Assembly (NCBI RefSeq): GCF_012932795.1
Contig: NZ_LANA01000002.1
Location: 62,001 to 126,000, forward strand
DNA: 64,000 bases
Direction of reading: 5' to 3'
Source of the DNA: Candidatus Pelagibacter communis
GTDB lineage: Bacteria > Pseudomonadota > Alphaproteobacteria > Pelagibacterales > Pelagibacteraceae
Below the pieces are notes generated by a model. It had not been told where the DNA came from. It made no database searches and worked only from the letters and a program-made list of their open reading frames with translations. Of this stretch, positions 38,319 to 45,878 are shown piece by piece. Numbering within the stretch: the stretch's first letter is position 1; the number at the start of each line of letters is the position of its first letter. The translations under genes were made by a program, and so were the position numbers.

Positions 38319-38343
38319 TTGAGTAGAAAATTAATAATATAAT
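38319..38343 (+). promoter_or_regulatory. Candidate promoter upstream of the Lys-rich/aldB frame
   Basis: TTGAGT (38319-38324) and TATAAT (38338-38343) are present, separated by only 13 nt. The CTTGAGT start resembles the elements before the two lipoprotein genes. If active, transcription would begin near 38350, 30 nt before ATG 38381 and about 235 nt before ATG 38585. Confidence 0.35.
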
Positions 38344-38380
38344 TTATGGATCTTAAAGTTAATCTTTGTTTAATTATTAC

Positions 38381-38584
38381 ATGGCTATTAAAAAGAAAAA
38401 AACAGCCAAGAAATCTAAACGTAAAGTCAAAAAAAAAATAAAGAAAAACTTGGCTAAACGATTACCTAAAAAAAATAAAAATCTTAAAAAAGTCAAAAAG
38501 AAAAAAGGTGTGACTAAAAAGAAGTTACTTAAACCAATTAAAAAAAATAAGCTAAGAAACAATAATAAGATAGAGAGGATAAAA
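38381..38584 (+). other. In-frame lysine-rich extension upstream of aldB
   Basis: Without any stop codon, 68 codons from ATG 38381 read straight into aldB. The encoded peptide is very basic: [18 protein letters not shown], then [16 protein letters not shown] and [13 protein letters not shown]. It resembles histone H1-like tails rather than a targeting signal. Lys is coded by both AAA and AAG. Either it is a real N-terminal domain of AldB, a separate small basic protein, or a stop-free A-rich leader. The aldB ATG at 38585 has a better ribosome binding site than 38381. Confidence 0.5.
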
Positions 38585-40135
38585 ATGAGCACAGAAACAG
38601 TAAAAAGTGGACGATCTCCATTACTAGATACATCTCACTTAAAAGTCAAATTCCCATTTAAAGAACAATATGGAAATTTTATAGGGGGTAAATTCGTTAA
38701 GCCAAAATCAGGAAAGTATTTTGATAACGTAAGCCCAATTAACAATGAAGTTATATGTTCTGTTCCAAGATCAGATGCAAAAGATGTTGATGCTGCATTA
38801 GATGCTGCACATGCTGCTTTTCCTACTTGGGGAGTTACATCAATAACTGAAAGATCTAACATGCTACTTAAAATAGCTGATGTTATTGAAAAAAATTTAG
38901 AACTATTAGCTACTGCTGAATGTTTAGATAACGGAAAACCTATCAGAGAATGTATGGCAGCCGACTTACCGTTAGTTGTTGATCATTGGAGATATTTTGC
39001 TGGAGTAATCAGAGCAGAAGAAGGTTCTGTTTCAGAGATAAGTAATAGCGAATATTCTTATCATATACCTGAACCACTTGGTGTAGTTGGACAGATTATA
39101 CCATGGAACTTTCCATTATTAATGGCAACATGGAAACTTGCACCAGCACTTGCTGCAGGTAACTGTGTAGTTTTAAAACCAGCTGAGCAAACACCAGCAT
39201 CAATCTTACTATTAATGGAGCTTATTGGAGACTTATTACCCCCAGGAGTTGTTAATGTTGTAAGTGGTTTTGGTCTTGAAGCAGGTAAACCATTAGCTTC
39301 ATCTAAAAGAATCAGAAAGATTGCTTTTACTGGTGAAACAACTACTGGACGTTTGATCATGCAATATGCATCACAAAACTTAATTCCAATAACTTTAGAA
39401 TTAGGTGGAAAATCTCCAAATGTTTTCTTTGAGGATGTCATGGATCAAGATGATGATTTCTTTGATAAATGTCTTGAAGGTTTTGCGATGTTTACTCTTA
39501 ATCAGGGTGAAGTTTGTACTTGTCCTAGTAGAGTATTAATCCAAGAATCTATTTATGATAAATTCATGGAAAGAGCTATTGCTAGAACGAAAGCAGTTAA
39601 ACAAGATAATCCTTTAAAAATGGAAACTATGATTGGTGCTCAAGTATCATTAGAACAAATGGAAAAAATAAAATCTTACTTAGATTTAGGTAAGAAAGAA
39701 GGTGCCAAAGTTCTATGTGGTGGTGAAGTTGCTAACTTAAATAGTGGTTTGGAAAAAGGAAACTACATTCAACCTACTATTTTTGAAGGTAATAACTCTA
39801 TGAGAGTTTTCCAAGAAGAAATTTTTGGACCAGTAGTATCTGTTACTAAATTTAAAGATGAAGCTCATGCATTAGAAATTGCTAATGACACTCTTTATGG
39901 TTTAGGAGCAGGTGTTTGGACTAGAAACGGTAATGTTGCTTATAGAATGGGAAGAGGAATCCAAGCAGGTAGAGTTTGGACTAACTGTTACCATGCTTAC
40001 CCAGCTCATGCTGCTTTTGGAGGTTACAAACAATCTGGAATTGGTAGAGAAACACATAAAATGATGCTTAATCATTATAGACAGGTGAAAAACTTACACG
40101 TGTCATACAGTGAGAAAAAATTAGGCTTCTTTTAA
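38585..40135 (+). CDS. aldB: Aldehyde dehydrogenase, AldB type
   Basis: This NAD(P)-dependent aldehyde dehydrogenase closely follows E. coli AldB along its whole length (516 residues here, 512 there). It shows [40 protein letters not shown], the catalytic Glu in [12 protein letters not shown], the catalytic Cys region [17 protein letters not shown], and the AldB-type end [21 protein letters not shown] start it at ATG 38585, preceded by GAGAGGA. An upstream in-frame Lys-rich extension could lengthen it to about 584 residues. The likely role is oxidation of short aldehydes from alcohol or C1/C2 metabolism. DUF779 follows, a frequent partner of such genes. Confidence 0.93.
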   Translation: MSTETVKSGRSPLLDTSHLKVKFPFKEQYGNFIGGKFVKPKSGKYFDNVSPINNEVICSVPRSDAKDVDAALDAAHAAFPTWGVTSITERSNMLLKIADVIEKNLELLATAECLDNGKPIRECMAADLPLVVDHWRYFAGVIRAEEGSVSEISNSEYSYHIPEPLGVVGQIIPWNFPLLMATWKLAPALAAGNCVVLKPAEQTPASILLLMELIGDLLPPGVVNVVSGFGLEAGKPLASSKRIRKIAFTGETTTGRLIMQYASQNLIPITLELGGKSPNVFFEDVMDQDDDFFDKCLEGFAMFTLNQGEVCTCPSRVLIQESIYDKFMERAIARTKAVKQDNPLKMETMIGAQVSLEQMEKIKSYLDLGKKEGAKVLCGGEVANLNSGLEKGNYIQPTIFEGNNSMRVFQEEIFGPVVSVTKFKDEAHALEIANDTLYGLGAGVWTRNGNVAYRMGRGIQAGRVWTNCYHAYPAHAAFGGYKQSGIGRETHKMMLNHYRQVKNLHVSYSEKKLGFF

Positions 40136-40149
40136 CAGATATATTATAG

Positions 40150-40173
40150 TGGCCTGTATTAAATTACAGGCCA
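40150..40173 (+). terminator. Perfect 9-bp hairpin between aldB and DUF779
   Basis: TGGCCTGTA and TACAGGCCA form a perfect stem with a TTAAAT loop. No T-run follows, so it is not a classical intrinsic terminator. It ends 7 nt before the DUF779 ATG. It may be an mRNA processing or stability element that separates the two cistrons, or it may hinder ribosome loading on DUF779. Confidence 0.55.
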
Positions 40174-40180
40174 TATAACT

Positions 40181-40528
40181 ATGAAAGTTTCAGCAACACC
40201 CTCAGCTTTAGAGCTAATTGAAGATCTAAAAAAGGATCATGGTAAAGAATTACTCTTTCACCAATCAGGTGGATGTTGTGATGGTAGTGCTCCAATGTGC
40301 TACCCAGTTAAAGAATTTCTTGTAAGTGAAGATGATGTGTTAGTTGGAAAAATTGGTGGTATTCCTTTTTATATAAGCGAAACCCAACATGAAGCATGGA
40401 AAAATACAGATTTAATTATTGATTGTATTCAAGGTATGGGTGGAATGTTTTCACTCGATAATGGAACTGGAAGAAGATTTTTAACAAGATCAGAGATTTG
40501 TGTGCCAGAAAAAAATTCAATTAATTAA
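40181..40528 (+). CDS. DUF779 protein
   Basis: This 115-residue protein is of the DUF779 family: LLFHQSGGCCDGSAPMCYPV with clustered cysteines, GGIPFYISETQHEAWKNTDL and a C-terminal GRRFLTRSEICVPE. DUF779 genes very often follow aldehyde dehydrogenase genes, as here. The function is unknown; the conserved Cys residues suggest metal binding or redox chemistry. The gene shares a TTAA stop with convergent msrQ. Confidence 0.9.
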   Translation: MKVSATPSALELIEDLKKDHGKELLFHQSGGCCDGSAPMCYPVKEFLVSEDDVLVGKIGGIPFYISETQHEAWKNTDLIIDCIQGMGGMFSLDNGTGRRFLTRSEICVPEKNSIN

Positions 40529-41094
40529 TTGAATTTCATTTTTACTCTTAGCATAAGTAAAATTACTATAATTATAAGATAAATTAAGGGTTCAACTGTA
40601 ACTACTTTAACTAACCACAAATAGTGAATAATTCCTAATAAAGAAATTATATAAATAAGTTTGTGTAGTTTTTTCCACTTATCTCTTAGCAATCTTATCA
40701 TTCGTTTAGACGAAGTAAGAGCGAGTGGCACTAATAAAAGCCAAGCTAAAAATCCAGCAAATATAAATTTTTTTTTTACAATATCATCACTAATACTGGA
40801 CCAATCAAAGCGATAATCTATTCCTACATAAGTCATCATATGTGATGATGCATAAAAAAATACAAACAAGCCAAACATTCTTCTATAGCTAATCCAGAAA
40901 TTTAATTTAGTAAACTTTTGTAAAGGAGTCATTGCAAGTGTAATTATAATAAAACGAAGTGTCCAATTACCAGTTACATGTGTAATTTCTTTTACAGGCT
41001 CAGGACCTAACTGATTAAAGATAATTTGATAAAAAATAATTAATATTGGTAGTAAAGATAAAAAGAAAATTGGTATTTTTATATATTTCTGCAT
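40525..41094 (-). CDS. msrQ: Heme-binding membrane subunit of methionine sulfoxide reductase
   Basis: MsrQ passes electrons from the inner membrane to periplasmic MsrP, which repairs oxidised methionines in envelope proteins (189 residues, multiple membrane helices). It shows HVTGNWTLRFIIITLAMTPL, SYRRMFGLFVFFYASSHMMT, and DKWKKLHKLIYIISLLGIIH with candidate heme His residues. It lies 24 bp downstream of msrP in the usual order. Confidence 0.93.
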   Translation of the reverse strand: MQKYIKIPIFFLSLLPILIIFYQIIFNQLGPEPVKEITHVTGNWTLRFIIITLAMTPLQKFTKLNFWISYRRMFGLFVFFYASSHMMTYVGIDYRFDWSSISDDIVKKKFIFAGFLAWLLLVPLALTSSKRMIRLLRDKWKKLHKLIYIISLLGIIHYLWLVKVVTVEPLIYLIIIVILLMLRVKMKFN

Positions 41095-41118
41095 ATTTTA
41101 TAAAAAAATTTTATGTAT

Positions 41119-42024
41119 TTAAAAGTTTTTCTTTAAATCCATATCTGAGTATAAATTTGCAACTTCATCACCATACCCATTAAACATTTCTGTTTCAATT
41201 CTGGGAGAAAAAATACCTTCACCTATGACACGTTCTGTTGCTTGTGACCATCTAGGATGTGAAACGTTAGGATTAACATTTGAATAAAACCCATATTCTC
41301 TTGGGGATGACCTCATCCAAGATGATGTGGGCATATTTTCAACTAATTTTATTTTAACAATTGCTTTTGCGCTTTTAAAACCATATTTCCAAGGAACAAA
41401 AATTCTTAATGGAGCTCCATTTTGATTAGGTAATGCTTTTCCATAAAGCCCGGTAACAACTGTTGTTATAGGATGCATAGCTTCATCAATTCTTAATCCT
41501 TCTCTGTAGGGCCAGTTTAATACTGGATACTTTTGACCTTTCATTTGCAAAGGGTCGTAAATACTTTCAAATTCAACAAATTTTGCACTATTTTTAACAG
41601 ATACTTTATTAAGTAATTTACTTAAAGAAAATCCCATCCAAGGAATTACCATAGACCATCCTTCAACGCATCTAAGTTTGTAAACTCTTTCTTCAGAAGG
41701 AAATAAAGAAATTATTTCTTCAGCTGAAAGTGTTATTGGATTATCTACTTCACCTTCAATAGTGACACTCCACGGTTTAGTAACAAATTCTTGTGAATTT
41801 TTGAAGGGGTCACCTTTCCCAGTTCCAAACTCATAATAGTTGTTATAAGTTGTTATATCCTCATATGACGTTAGTTCATTTTTATTTTGTGAATAGCCTT
41901 TGTTTAAAAACGGTATGGTGCTTAAGGACAATGAGCTCATACCTAGGCCAATAGATTTAATAAATTTTCTTCTTTTTTTATATATTTTTTCAGGTGTTAT
42001 CTCTGATTGTTTATATTTTTTCAT
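41119..42024 (-). CDS. msrP: Molybdopterin methionine sulfoxide reductase, catalytic subunit
   Basis: This periplasmic Mo enzyme reduces methionine sulfoxides in envelope proteins (301 residues). It has an N-terminal twin-arginine signal (KKRRKFIKSIGLGMSSLSLS; Arg18-Arg19). The Mo-ligating Cys lies in YKLRCVEGWSMVIPWMGFSL, about residue 119. GAPLRIFVPWKYGFKSAKAI and the C-terminal YGDEVANLYSDMD are typical of the family. It pairs with msrQ and lies near the moa genes that make its cofactor. Confidence 0.95.
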   Translation of the reverse strand: MKKYKQSEITPEKIYKKRRKFIKSIGLGMSSLSLSTIPFLNKGYSQNKNELTSYEDITTYNNYYEFGTGKGDPFKNSQEFVTKPWSVTIEGEVDNPITLSAEEIISLFPSEERVYKLRCVEGWSMVIPWMGFSLSKLLNKVSVKNSAKFVEFESIYDPLQMKGQKYPVLNWPYREGLRIDEAMHPITTVVTGLYGKALPNQNGAPLRIFVPWKYGFKSAKAIVKIKLVENMPTSSWMRSSPREYGFYSNVNPNVSHPRWSQATERVIGEGIFSPRIETEMFNGYGDEVANLYSDMDLKKNF

Positions 42025-42028
42025 AAAG

Positions 42029-42772
42029 TTAAATTAACTTAAAACCCATTCTAATAGCTACAAATAATACAAGGCCAGAGGTTATTAATGCTAATAATCT
42101 AGTTGGAAATATCTTTAAATTTAAATAGTTGCCTATTTGTCCACCAATTAAAACTGCCATTAATAAATAGAAATAACCATACATGTCACTGAAGTTTAAA
42201 TTTTTAGTTAATTGACCAATAATTCCAAATACAGAGTTTATTAATATAAATAAAGATGCTGAAGTAACTATATGTTTTGGTTTAGCAACTTTAAGTAAAA
42301 ATAGAATGGGACTTAAAAAAATACCCCCACCAATACCAACAATTCCTGAGATAAATCCTAAGATACCTCCAATAATGATAGACATAAAATATGAGATATT
42401 TTTATAACTCTCTTTTTGGTCATCATAGGATTTAAAATTAAATAATAATAAGCATCCAGCTACTGACAAAACGAAAAATAATAAAATTTCAAAAATTTTT
42501 TTATCAACTGGAAGAGAACCACCTATAAATGCTAATGGAATAGATCCAATTAGATAAGGCATTAGTAGTTTAAAATTAAGATTACCAGCTCGAATGTAAT
42601 TAAAGCAGTTTCCTGAGACAACTATTATATTGCATGTCAAAGCTATTATTGGAAAAATAGTATATGGAACCCCCCAAATTAATAGGAGTGCCAGATAAGT
42701 AGAGCCACCACCAAAACCAACACTAGAGTATAAAATTGCAGTGATAAAAAATAAGATTGATAATATGCTCAT
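42029..42772 (-). CDS. TauE/SafE-family anion permease
   Basis: This inner-membrane protein (247 residues, about eight segments) is of the TauE/SafE (DUF81) family, whose members are implicated in export of sulfite, sulfoacetate and related anions. It shows LYSSVGFGGGSTYLALLLIW at the N-terminus and GGILGFISGIVGIGGGIFLS in the second repeat. It ends 4 bp before the msrP start on the same strand, so the two are likely cotranscribed. The molybdenum and sulfite-oxidation genes nearby make sulfite a plausible substrate (inference). Confidence 0.87.
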   Translation of the reverse strand: MSILSILFFITAILYSSVGFGGGSTYLALLLIWGVPYTIFPIIALTCNIIVVSGNCFNYIRAGNLNFKLLMPYLIGSIPLAFIGGSLPVDKKIFEILLFFVLSVAGCLLLFNFKSYDDQKESYKNISYFMSIIIGGILGFISGIVGIGGGIFLSPILFLLKVAKPKHIVTSASLFILINSVFGIIGQLTKNLNFSDMYGYFYLLMAVLIGGQIGNYLNLKIFPTRLLALITSGLVLFVAIRMGFKLI

Positions 42773-42796
42773 GGTTAACTATTCTTATAAAAATAT

Positions 42797-43297
42797 ATGA
42801 AAGTCAATATAGCTATTTTAACAGTAACTGACACTAGAACTTTTGAAAATGATAAGTCAGGTGCAATTTTAGTAAAAAAAATTGAAGAAGCATCTCACAA
42901 TCTAGTAGATAGAAAAATTTGCAAAGATGAAAAAGAAGATATAAGAAAAATTTTACAAGTGTGGATAAATAAAAAAGATATCGATGTAATTATTACCACA
43001 GGTGGCACAGGTCTTACTGGAAGAGATATTACCCCTGAAGCAGTCAATGAAATAGCAGACAAACACATACCAGGATTTGGTGAAGTTTTTAGAACTATAA
43101 GCTTAAAAACTGTTGGCACTTCAGCAATTCAGTCTAGAGCCTGTGCGGTATTAGCAAATGGCAAATACGTTTTTGCATTACCAGGATCTTCAGGAGGAGT
43201 TACAGATGCATGGGAAGGAATATTAAAACATCAGTTAGATATTAATCACAAACCTTGTAATTTTGTTGAATTATTTCCAAGACTAAAAGAGAAATAA
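42797..43297 (+). CDS. moaB: Molybdenum cofactor biosynthesis protein MoaB
   Basis: This MogA/MoaB-type molybdopterin adenylyltransferase acts before molybdate insertion (166 residues). It shows AILTVTDTRTFENDKSGAIL, ITTGGTGLTGRDITPEAV and ALPGSSGGVTDAWEGILK. The gene diverges from the TauE gene (24 bp between starts) and abuts the DUF1244 stop codon. It is separated from the other moa genes but lies in the same 6-kb area. Confidence 0.93.
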   Translation: MKVNIAILTVTDTRTFENDKSGAILVKKIEEASHNLVDRKICKDEKEDIRKILQVWINKKDIDVIITTGGTGLTGRDITPEAVNEIADKHIPGFGEVFRTISLKTVGTSAIQSRACAVLANGKYVFALPGSSGGVTDAWEGILKHQLDINHKPCNFVELFPRLKEK

Positions 43298-43543
43298 TTA
43301 TTTCTGATATTTTTCTTTCCATTCAGGGTAAGGCATTCCATATACATGCTCTCTTGCATCAAGATCAGAAATTACAATACCTTTTTTGTCAGCTTCTTCC
43401 TTATACCATTTAGATAAACAGTTTCTGCAAAATCCAGAAAGATTCATCAAATCTATATTTTGAACATCTTTTCTTTCTCTTAAGTGACTTAATAATCTTT
43501 CAAATGTTAAAGATTGTAACTCTTGGTTTAATTTATTATCCAT
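43298..43543 (-). CDS. DUF1244 protein
   Basis: This 81-residue protein is of the DUF1244 family: FERLLSHLRERKDVQNIDLM, LSGFCRNCLSKWYKEEA with a conserved CxxC, and YGMPYPEWKEKYQ. The structure of this family is a small helical fold; its function is unknown, and the CxxC suggests metal or redox behaviour. It is a single gene convergent with moaB, with no spacer. Confidence 0.9.
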   Translation of the reverse strand: MDNKLNQELQSLTFERLLSHLRERKDVQNIDLMNLSGFCRNCLSKWYKEEADKKGIVISDLDAREHVYGMPYPEWKEKYQK

Positions 43544-43661
43544 ATTTTTATCTTTATTTATTCAACTCACAATTTAAAAAAATAATTTAGTTGCGAATTT
43601 TAAGTTGTTAATTTATCTATCTTATAAAATATCAATCAATATATGTGTAGAAAAGAAAAAA

Positions 43662-44102
43662 ATGAATATGAAAAATATATTAAAAAAAACACTTATTTTA
43701 ATTTTTTTAAGTAGTTTTAATTCTGCATTTGCAGCAGATGTAACTATAGAAATGTTAAATAAATCAGGAAAAGAGATAATGGTATTTTCTAACAAAATAG
43801 TTAGAGTTGATGTTGGAGACACTGTATTTTGGAAAGCTGCTAGTAAAGGTCATAATGTTGAGTTTATTAAAGGAGGAACACCAGAGGGTGTCACAAAATT
43901 CAAATCAAAAATGAATAAGGATACACAGTTTAAATTTGAAAAACCTGGCATATATGCTTATTGGTGTACACCACATAAAATGATGGGAATGATAGGGTTT
44001 GTAGTAGTAGGAAATGACAAGTCAAACCTTGAAATAATAAAATCCATTAAATTTGTTGGTAAATCAAAAAAATTAGCAGCAGAATTATTTGATCAGTTAT
44101 AA
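43662..44102 (+). CDS. Pseudoazurin (periplasmic blue copper protein)
   Basis: This type I copper electron carrier has 146 residues with a Sec signal (LILIFLSSFNSAFAA). The copper ligands are visible: His64 in SKGHNVEF, then Cys102, His105 and Met110 in YWCTPHKMMGMIGF. The Cys-to-His (3) and Cys-to-Met (8) spacings match pseudoazurin. ATG 43662 is preferred because upstream codons are not signal-like. In denitrifiers pseudoazurin feeds nitrite reductase. Here a partner among the nearby Mo enzymes or the respiratory chain is only inferred. Confidence 0.92.
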   Translation: MNMKNILKKTLILIFLSSFNSAFAADVTIEMLNKSGKEIMVFSNKIVRVDVGDTVFWKAASKGHNVEFIKGGTPEGVTKFKSKMNKDTQFKFEKPGIYAYWCTPHKMMGMIGFVVVGNDKSNLEIIKSIKFVGKSKKLAAELFDQL

Positions 44103-44116
44103 GTAAAAGAATTTTT

Positions 44117-44136
44117 TGCCAGTAGAAATACTGGCA
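44117..44136. terminator. Bidirectional hairpin terminator between pseudoazurin and moaE
   Basis: TGCCAGTA and TACTGGCA form a perfect 8-bp stem with a GAAA tetraloop. T-rich or A-rich flanks lie on both sides, and the position between two convergent genes fits termination in both directions. Confidence 0.75.
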
Positions 44137-44144
44137 GAAATTTA

Positions 44145-44591
44145 TTATTTAGTTTGAATTGGATTACCTTCTAACCATTCACTATCTTCATTTTCGTAAT
44201 GTTCTTTTTTCCAGATAGGGGTTTTCTTTTTAATCTCTTCAATAAAGAATCTAGATAATTCGTATGCCTGATTTCTATGCTTGCAAGCAACAGCAATAAG
44301 AATACTTATATCTCCCAGTTGAATTTTACCTTTTATGTGTTCTATGAAAACTGCAGTATTATCAAATTTAAATTTTTTTAAAGAATCTTTATATATTTCT
44401 TCAAAGCTTTTAATTACCAAAGCGTCGTGACTATCATAAGTCATGCCAATTACTTTTTTATCATTATTTAAATCTCGTACAGTTCCAACAAAATATATTG
44501 AAGCACCACACTTACTAGATGCAATAAATTTTTCAGCTTTTGAAAGTTCAATTTTTTCTTTTGTTATATCTATGACTTTTGCATGAAACAT
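44145..44591 (-). CDS. moaE: Molybdopterin synthase catalytic subunit MoaE
   Basis: This large subunit of molybdopterin synthase inserts two sulfurs into precursor Z to give molybdopterin (148 residues). It shows ASIYFVGTVRDLNNDKKVIG, EHIKGKIQLGDISILIAVAC, and HRNQAYELSRFFIEEIKKKT with PIWKKEHYENEDSEWLEG. It is coupled to moaD through a TAATG overlap. Confidence 0.94.
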   Translation of the reverse strand: MFHAKVIDITKEKIELSKAEKFIASSKCGASIYFVGTVRDLNNDKKVIGMTYDSHDALVIKSFEEIYKDSLKKFKFDNTAVFIEHIKGKIQLGDISILIAVACKHRNQAYELSRFFIEEIKKKTPIWKKEHYENEDSEWLEGNPIQTK

Positions 44592-44860
44592 TATCCACCA
44601 CCTATCGGGGGTATAATTCCAATTTTTTGATCTCTTGAAATTTTATAACTATCATTGATAATATTATTATCTTCTGAGCAAAAAGCTGAGCTTTTTACAA
44701 TTTTTTTAAAACTTTCATTTCCTTTAAAGTTTTTTTCTAAATAATTAATGATTTCTATTCTAAAATCTTTGATTTCTATTTGATCTTTAATATTAAATTC
44801 CAAATGATCTCTATCACTAAAATCTCTACAGGCACCAAAAAGTTCAAGTTTTATTTTCAT
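44591..44860 (-). CDS. moaD: Molybdopterin synthase sulfur carrier subunit MoaD
   Basis: This 89-residue ubiquitin-like protein carries sulfur as a C-terminal thiocarboxylate. It shows KLELFGACRDFSDRDHLEF and ends IGIIPPIGGG with the required Gly-Gly. Its terminal Gly codons (GGTGGTGGA) lie just before the moaE ATG and probably serve as that gene's ribosome binding site. It overlaps the upstream thioesterase gene by 4 bp. Confidence 0.9.
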   Translation of the reverse strand: MKIKLELFGACRDFSDRDHLEFNIKDQIEIKDFRIEIINYLEKNFKGNESFKKIVKSSAFCSEDNNIINDSYKISRDQKIGIIPPIGGG

Positions 44861-45324
44861 TTTTTAAGTTTTGAAGAAAATTTTAGATCCTCATAATTAA
44901 AATCATTCTTATTTTTTTCAATGAAATTATTCATTATCATTATTTTTTCATTCTCAAATTCGGTCACTTTCCTTGTTTCTAAATTAACATATAACGAAAG
45001 CCACTCAATAGAGGCTGAAACTTTTTTTGTTTTTTTTTCAATTATTTCAAGTTTTAAATGCAATCTTTTTTTATCATGATCAAAAAAAGTTAGCATTGTA
45101 TCTACTTCATTTCCTTCTTTTACTTCACTAATATATTTAGTATTAGTTTCAACAACCATTGTACTTCTTTTCTCTGTTTTAGCTGATTCAGCACCCATTT
45201 TGAATTTTTCAAGTAATACTTCGCACGCTTGATCGAAAATTAAAATATAATAGGCCATATTAAGGTGGTTATTATAATCAACCCATTCCTTAATTATTTT
45301 TTCTGATTTTAAATAAACAGACAC
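44857..45324 (-). CDS. Thioesterase-like (4HBT fold) protein in the moa operon
   Basis: This 155-residue hot-dog protein resembles acyl-CoA thioesterases, including those near carnitine metabolism genes: IIKEWVDYNNHLNMAYYILI with the conserved Asp and Asn/His, and TKYISEVKEGNEVDTMLTFF. The start codon is GTG. It is embedded between moaC and moaD with a 4-bp overlap to moaD. No role in molybdopterin synthesis is known for this family, so either cotranscription is incidental or an unknown link exists. Confidence 0.82.
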   Translation of the reverse strand: MSVYLKSEKIIKEWVDYNNHLNMAYYILIFDQACEVLLEKFKMGAESAKTEKRSTMVVETNTKYISEVKEGNEVDTMLTFFDHDKKRLHLKLEIIEKKTKKVSASIEWLSLYVNLETRKVTEFENEKIMIMNNFIEKNKNDFNYEDLKFSSKLKK

Positions 45325-45332
45325 GATTTTAT

Positions 45333-45878
45333 CTAAAAGATACCTTTTAAAAAATCTGGTAATCCATCAGGGTTTGTCCATAGACCACTTTTTCCACCTT
45401 CTTTAATTAGCAGTTTAATACCATCAATTCGCAGGTGTTGATTTACAATTTTACTAAGATCATAAATTGTAATTAAAGCTGCATTAACTCCCATAATAGC
45501 CTCCATCTCTACACCCGTTTTAGAAAAAGCTGAGACAATACAAAAAACTTCTAAAGAACTATCGTCTTCATGCATAATAATTTTTGTAGCAGTATGATCT
45601 ATTGGAAGTGGGTGACACAAAGGGATTAGTTCACTTGTTTTTTTTACACCTAATACAGCTGATATTTCAGCCAAAGTAATAGGATCACCTTTAGGCATTT
45701 CTTTATTCTTAATTAGATCAAAAACTTCTTTTCCAACATAAATTTTTCCAGATGCTAAAGCTCTTCTAAAAGTTTCTTTTTTGGAAGAAACATCAATCAT
45801 ATTAAAAGAATTTTTTTTAAAAATTTCTTTAGCCCAATCTTTTAATTGATCTTTATTTATAGCTTTTAAAGTTGTCAT
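45333..45878 (-). CDS. moaC: Cyclic pyranopterin monophosphate synthase MoaC
   Basis: This enzyme acts with MoaA to make cyclic pyranopterin monophosphate from GTP (181 residues). It shows FNMIDVSSKKETFRRALASG, ISAVLGVKKTSELIPLCHPL, and SAFSKTGVEMEAIMGVNAAL. The N-terminal about 25 residues (MTTLKAINKDQLKDWAKEIF...) extend beyond the core. Its start lies 3 nt after a GGAGG formed by the Gly codons at the end of moaA. Confidence 0.95.
   Translation of the reverse strand: MTTLKAINKDQLKDWAKEIFKKNSFNMIDVSSKKETFRRALASGKIYVGKEVFDLIKNKEMPKGDPITLAEISAVLGVKKTSELIPLCHPLPIDHTATKIIMHEDDSSLEVFCIVSAFSKTGVEMEAIMGVNAALITIYDLSKIVNQHLRIDGIKLLIKEGGKSGLWTNPDGLPDFLKGIF

Noticed and set aside
43605-43661. Longer pseudoazurin start
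   Set aside because: The 19 extra residues precede a normal Sec signal and include non-signal-like sequence, so ATG 43662 is preferred.
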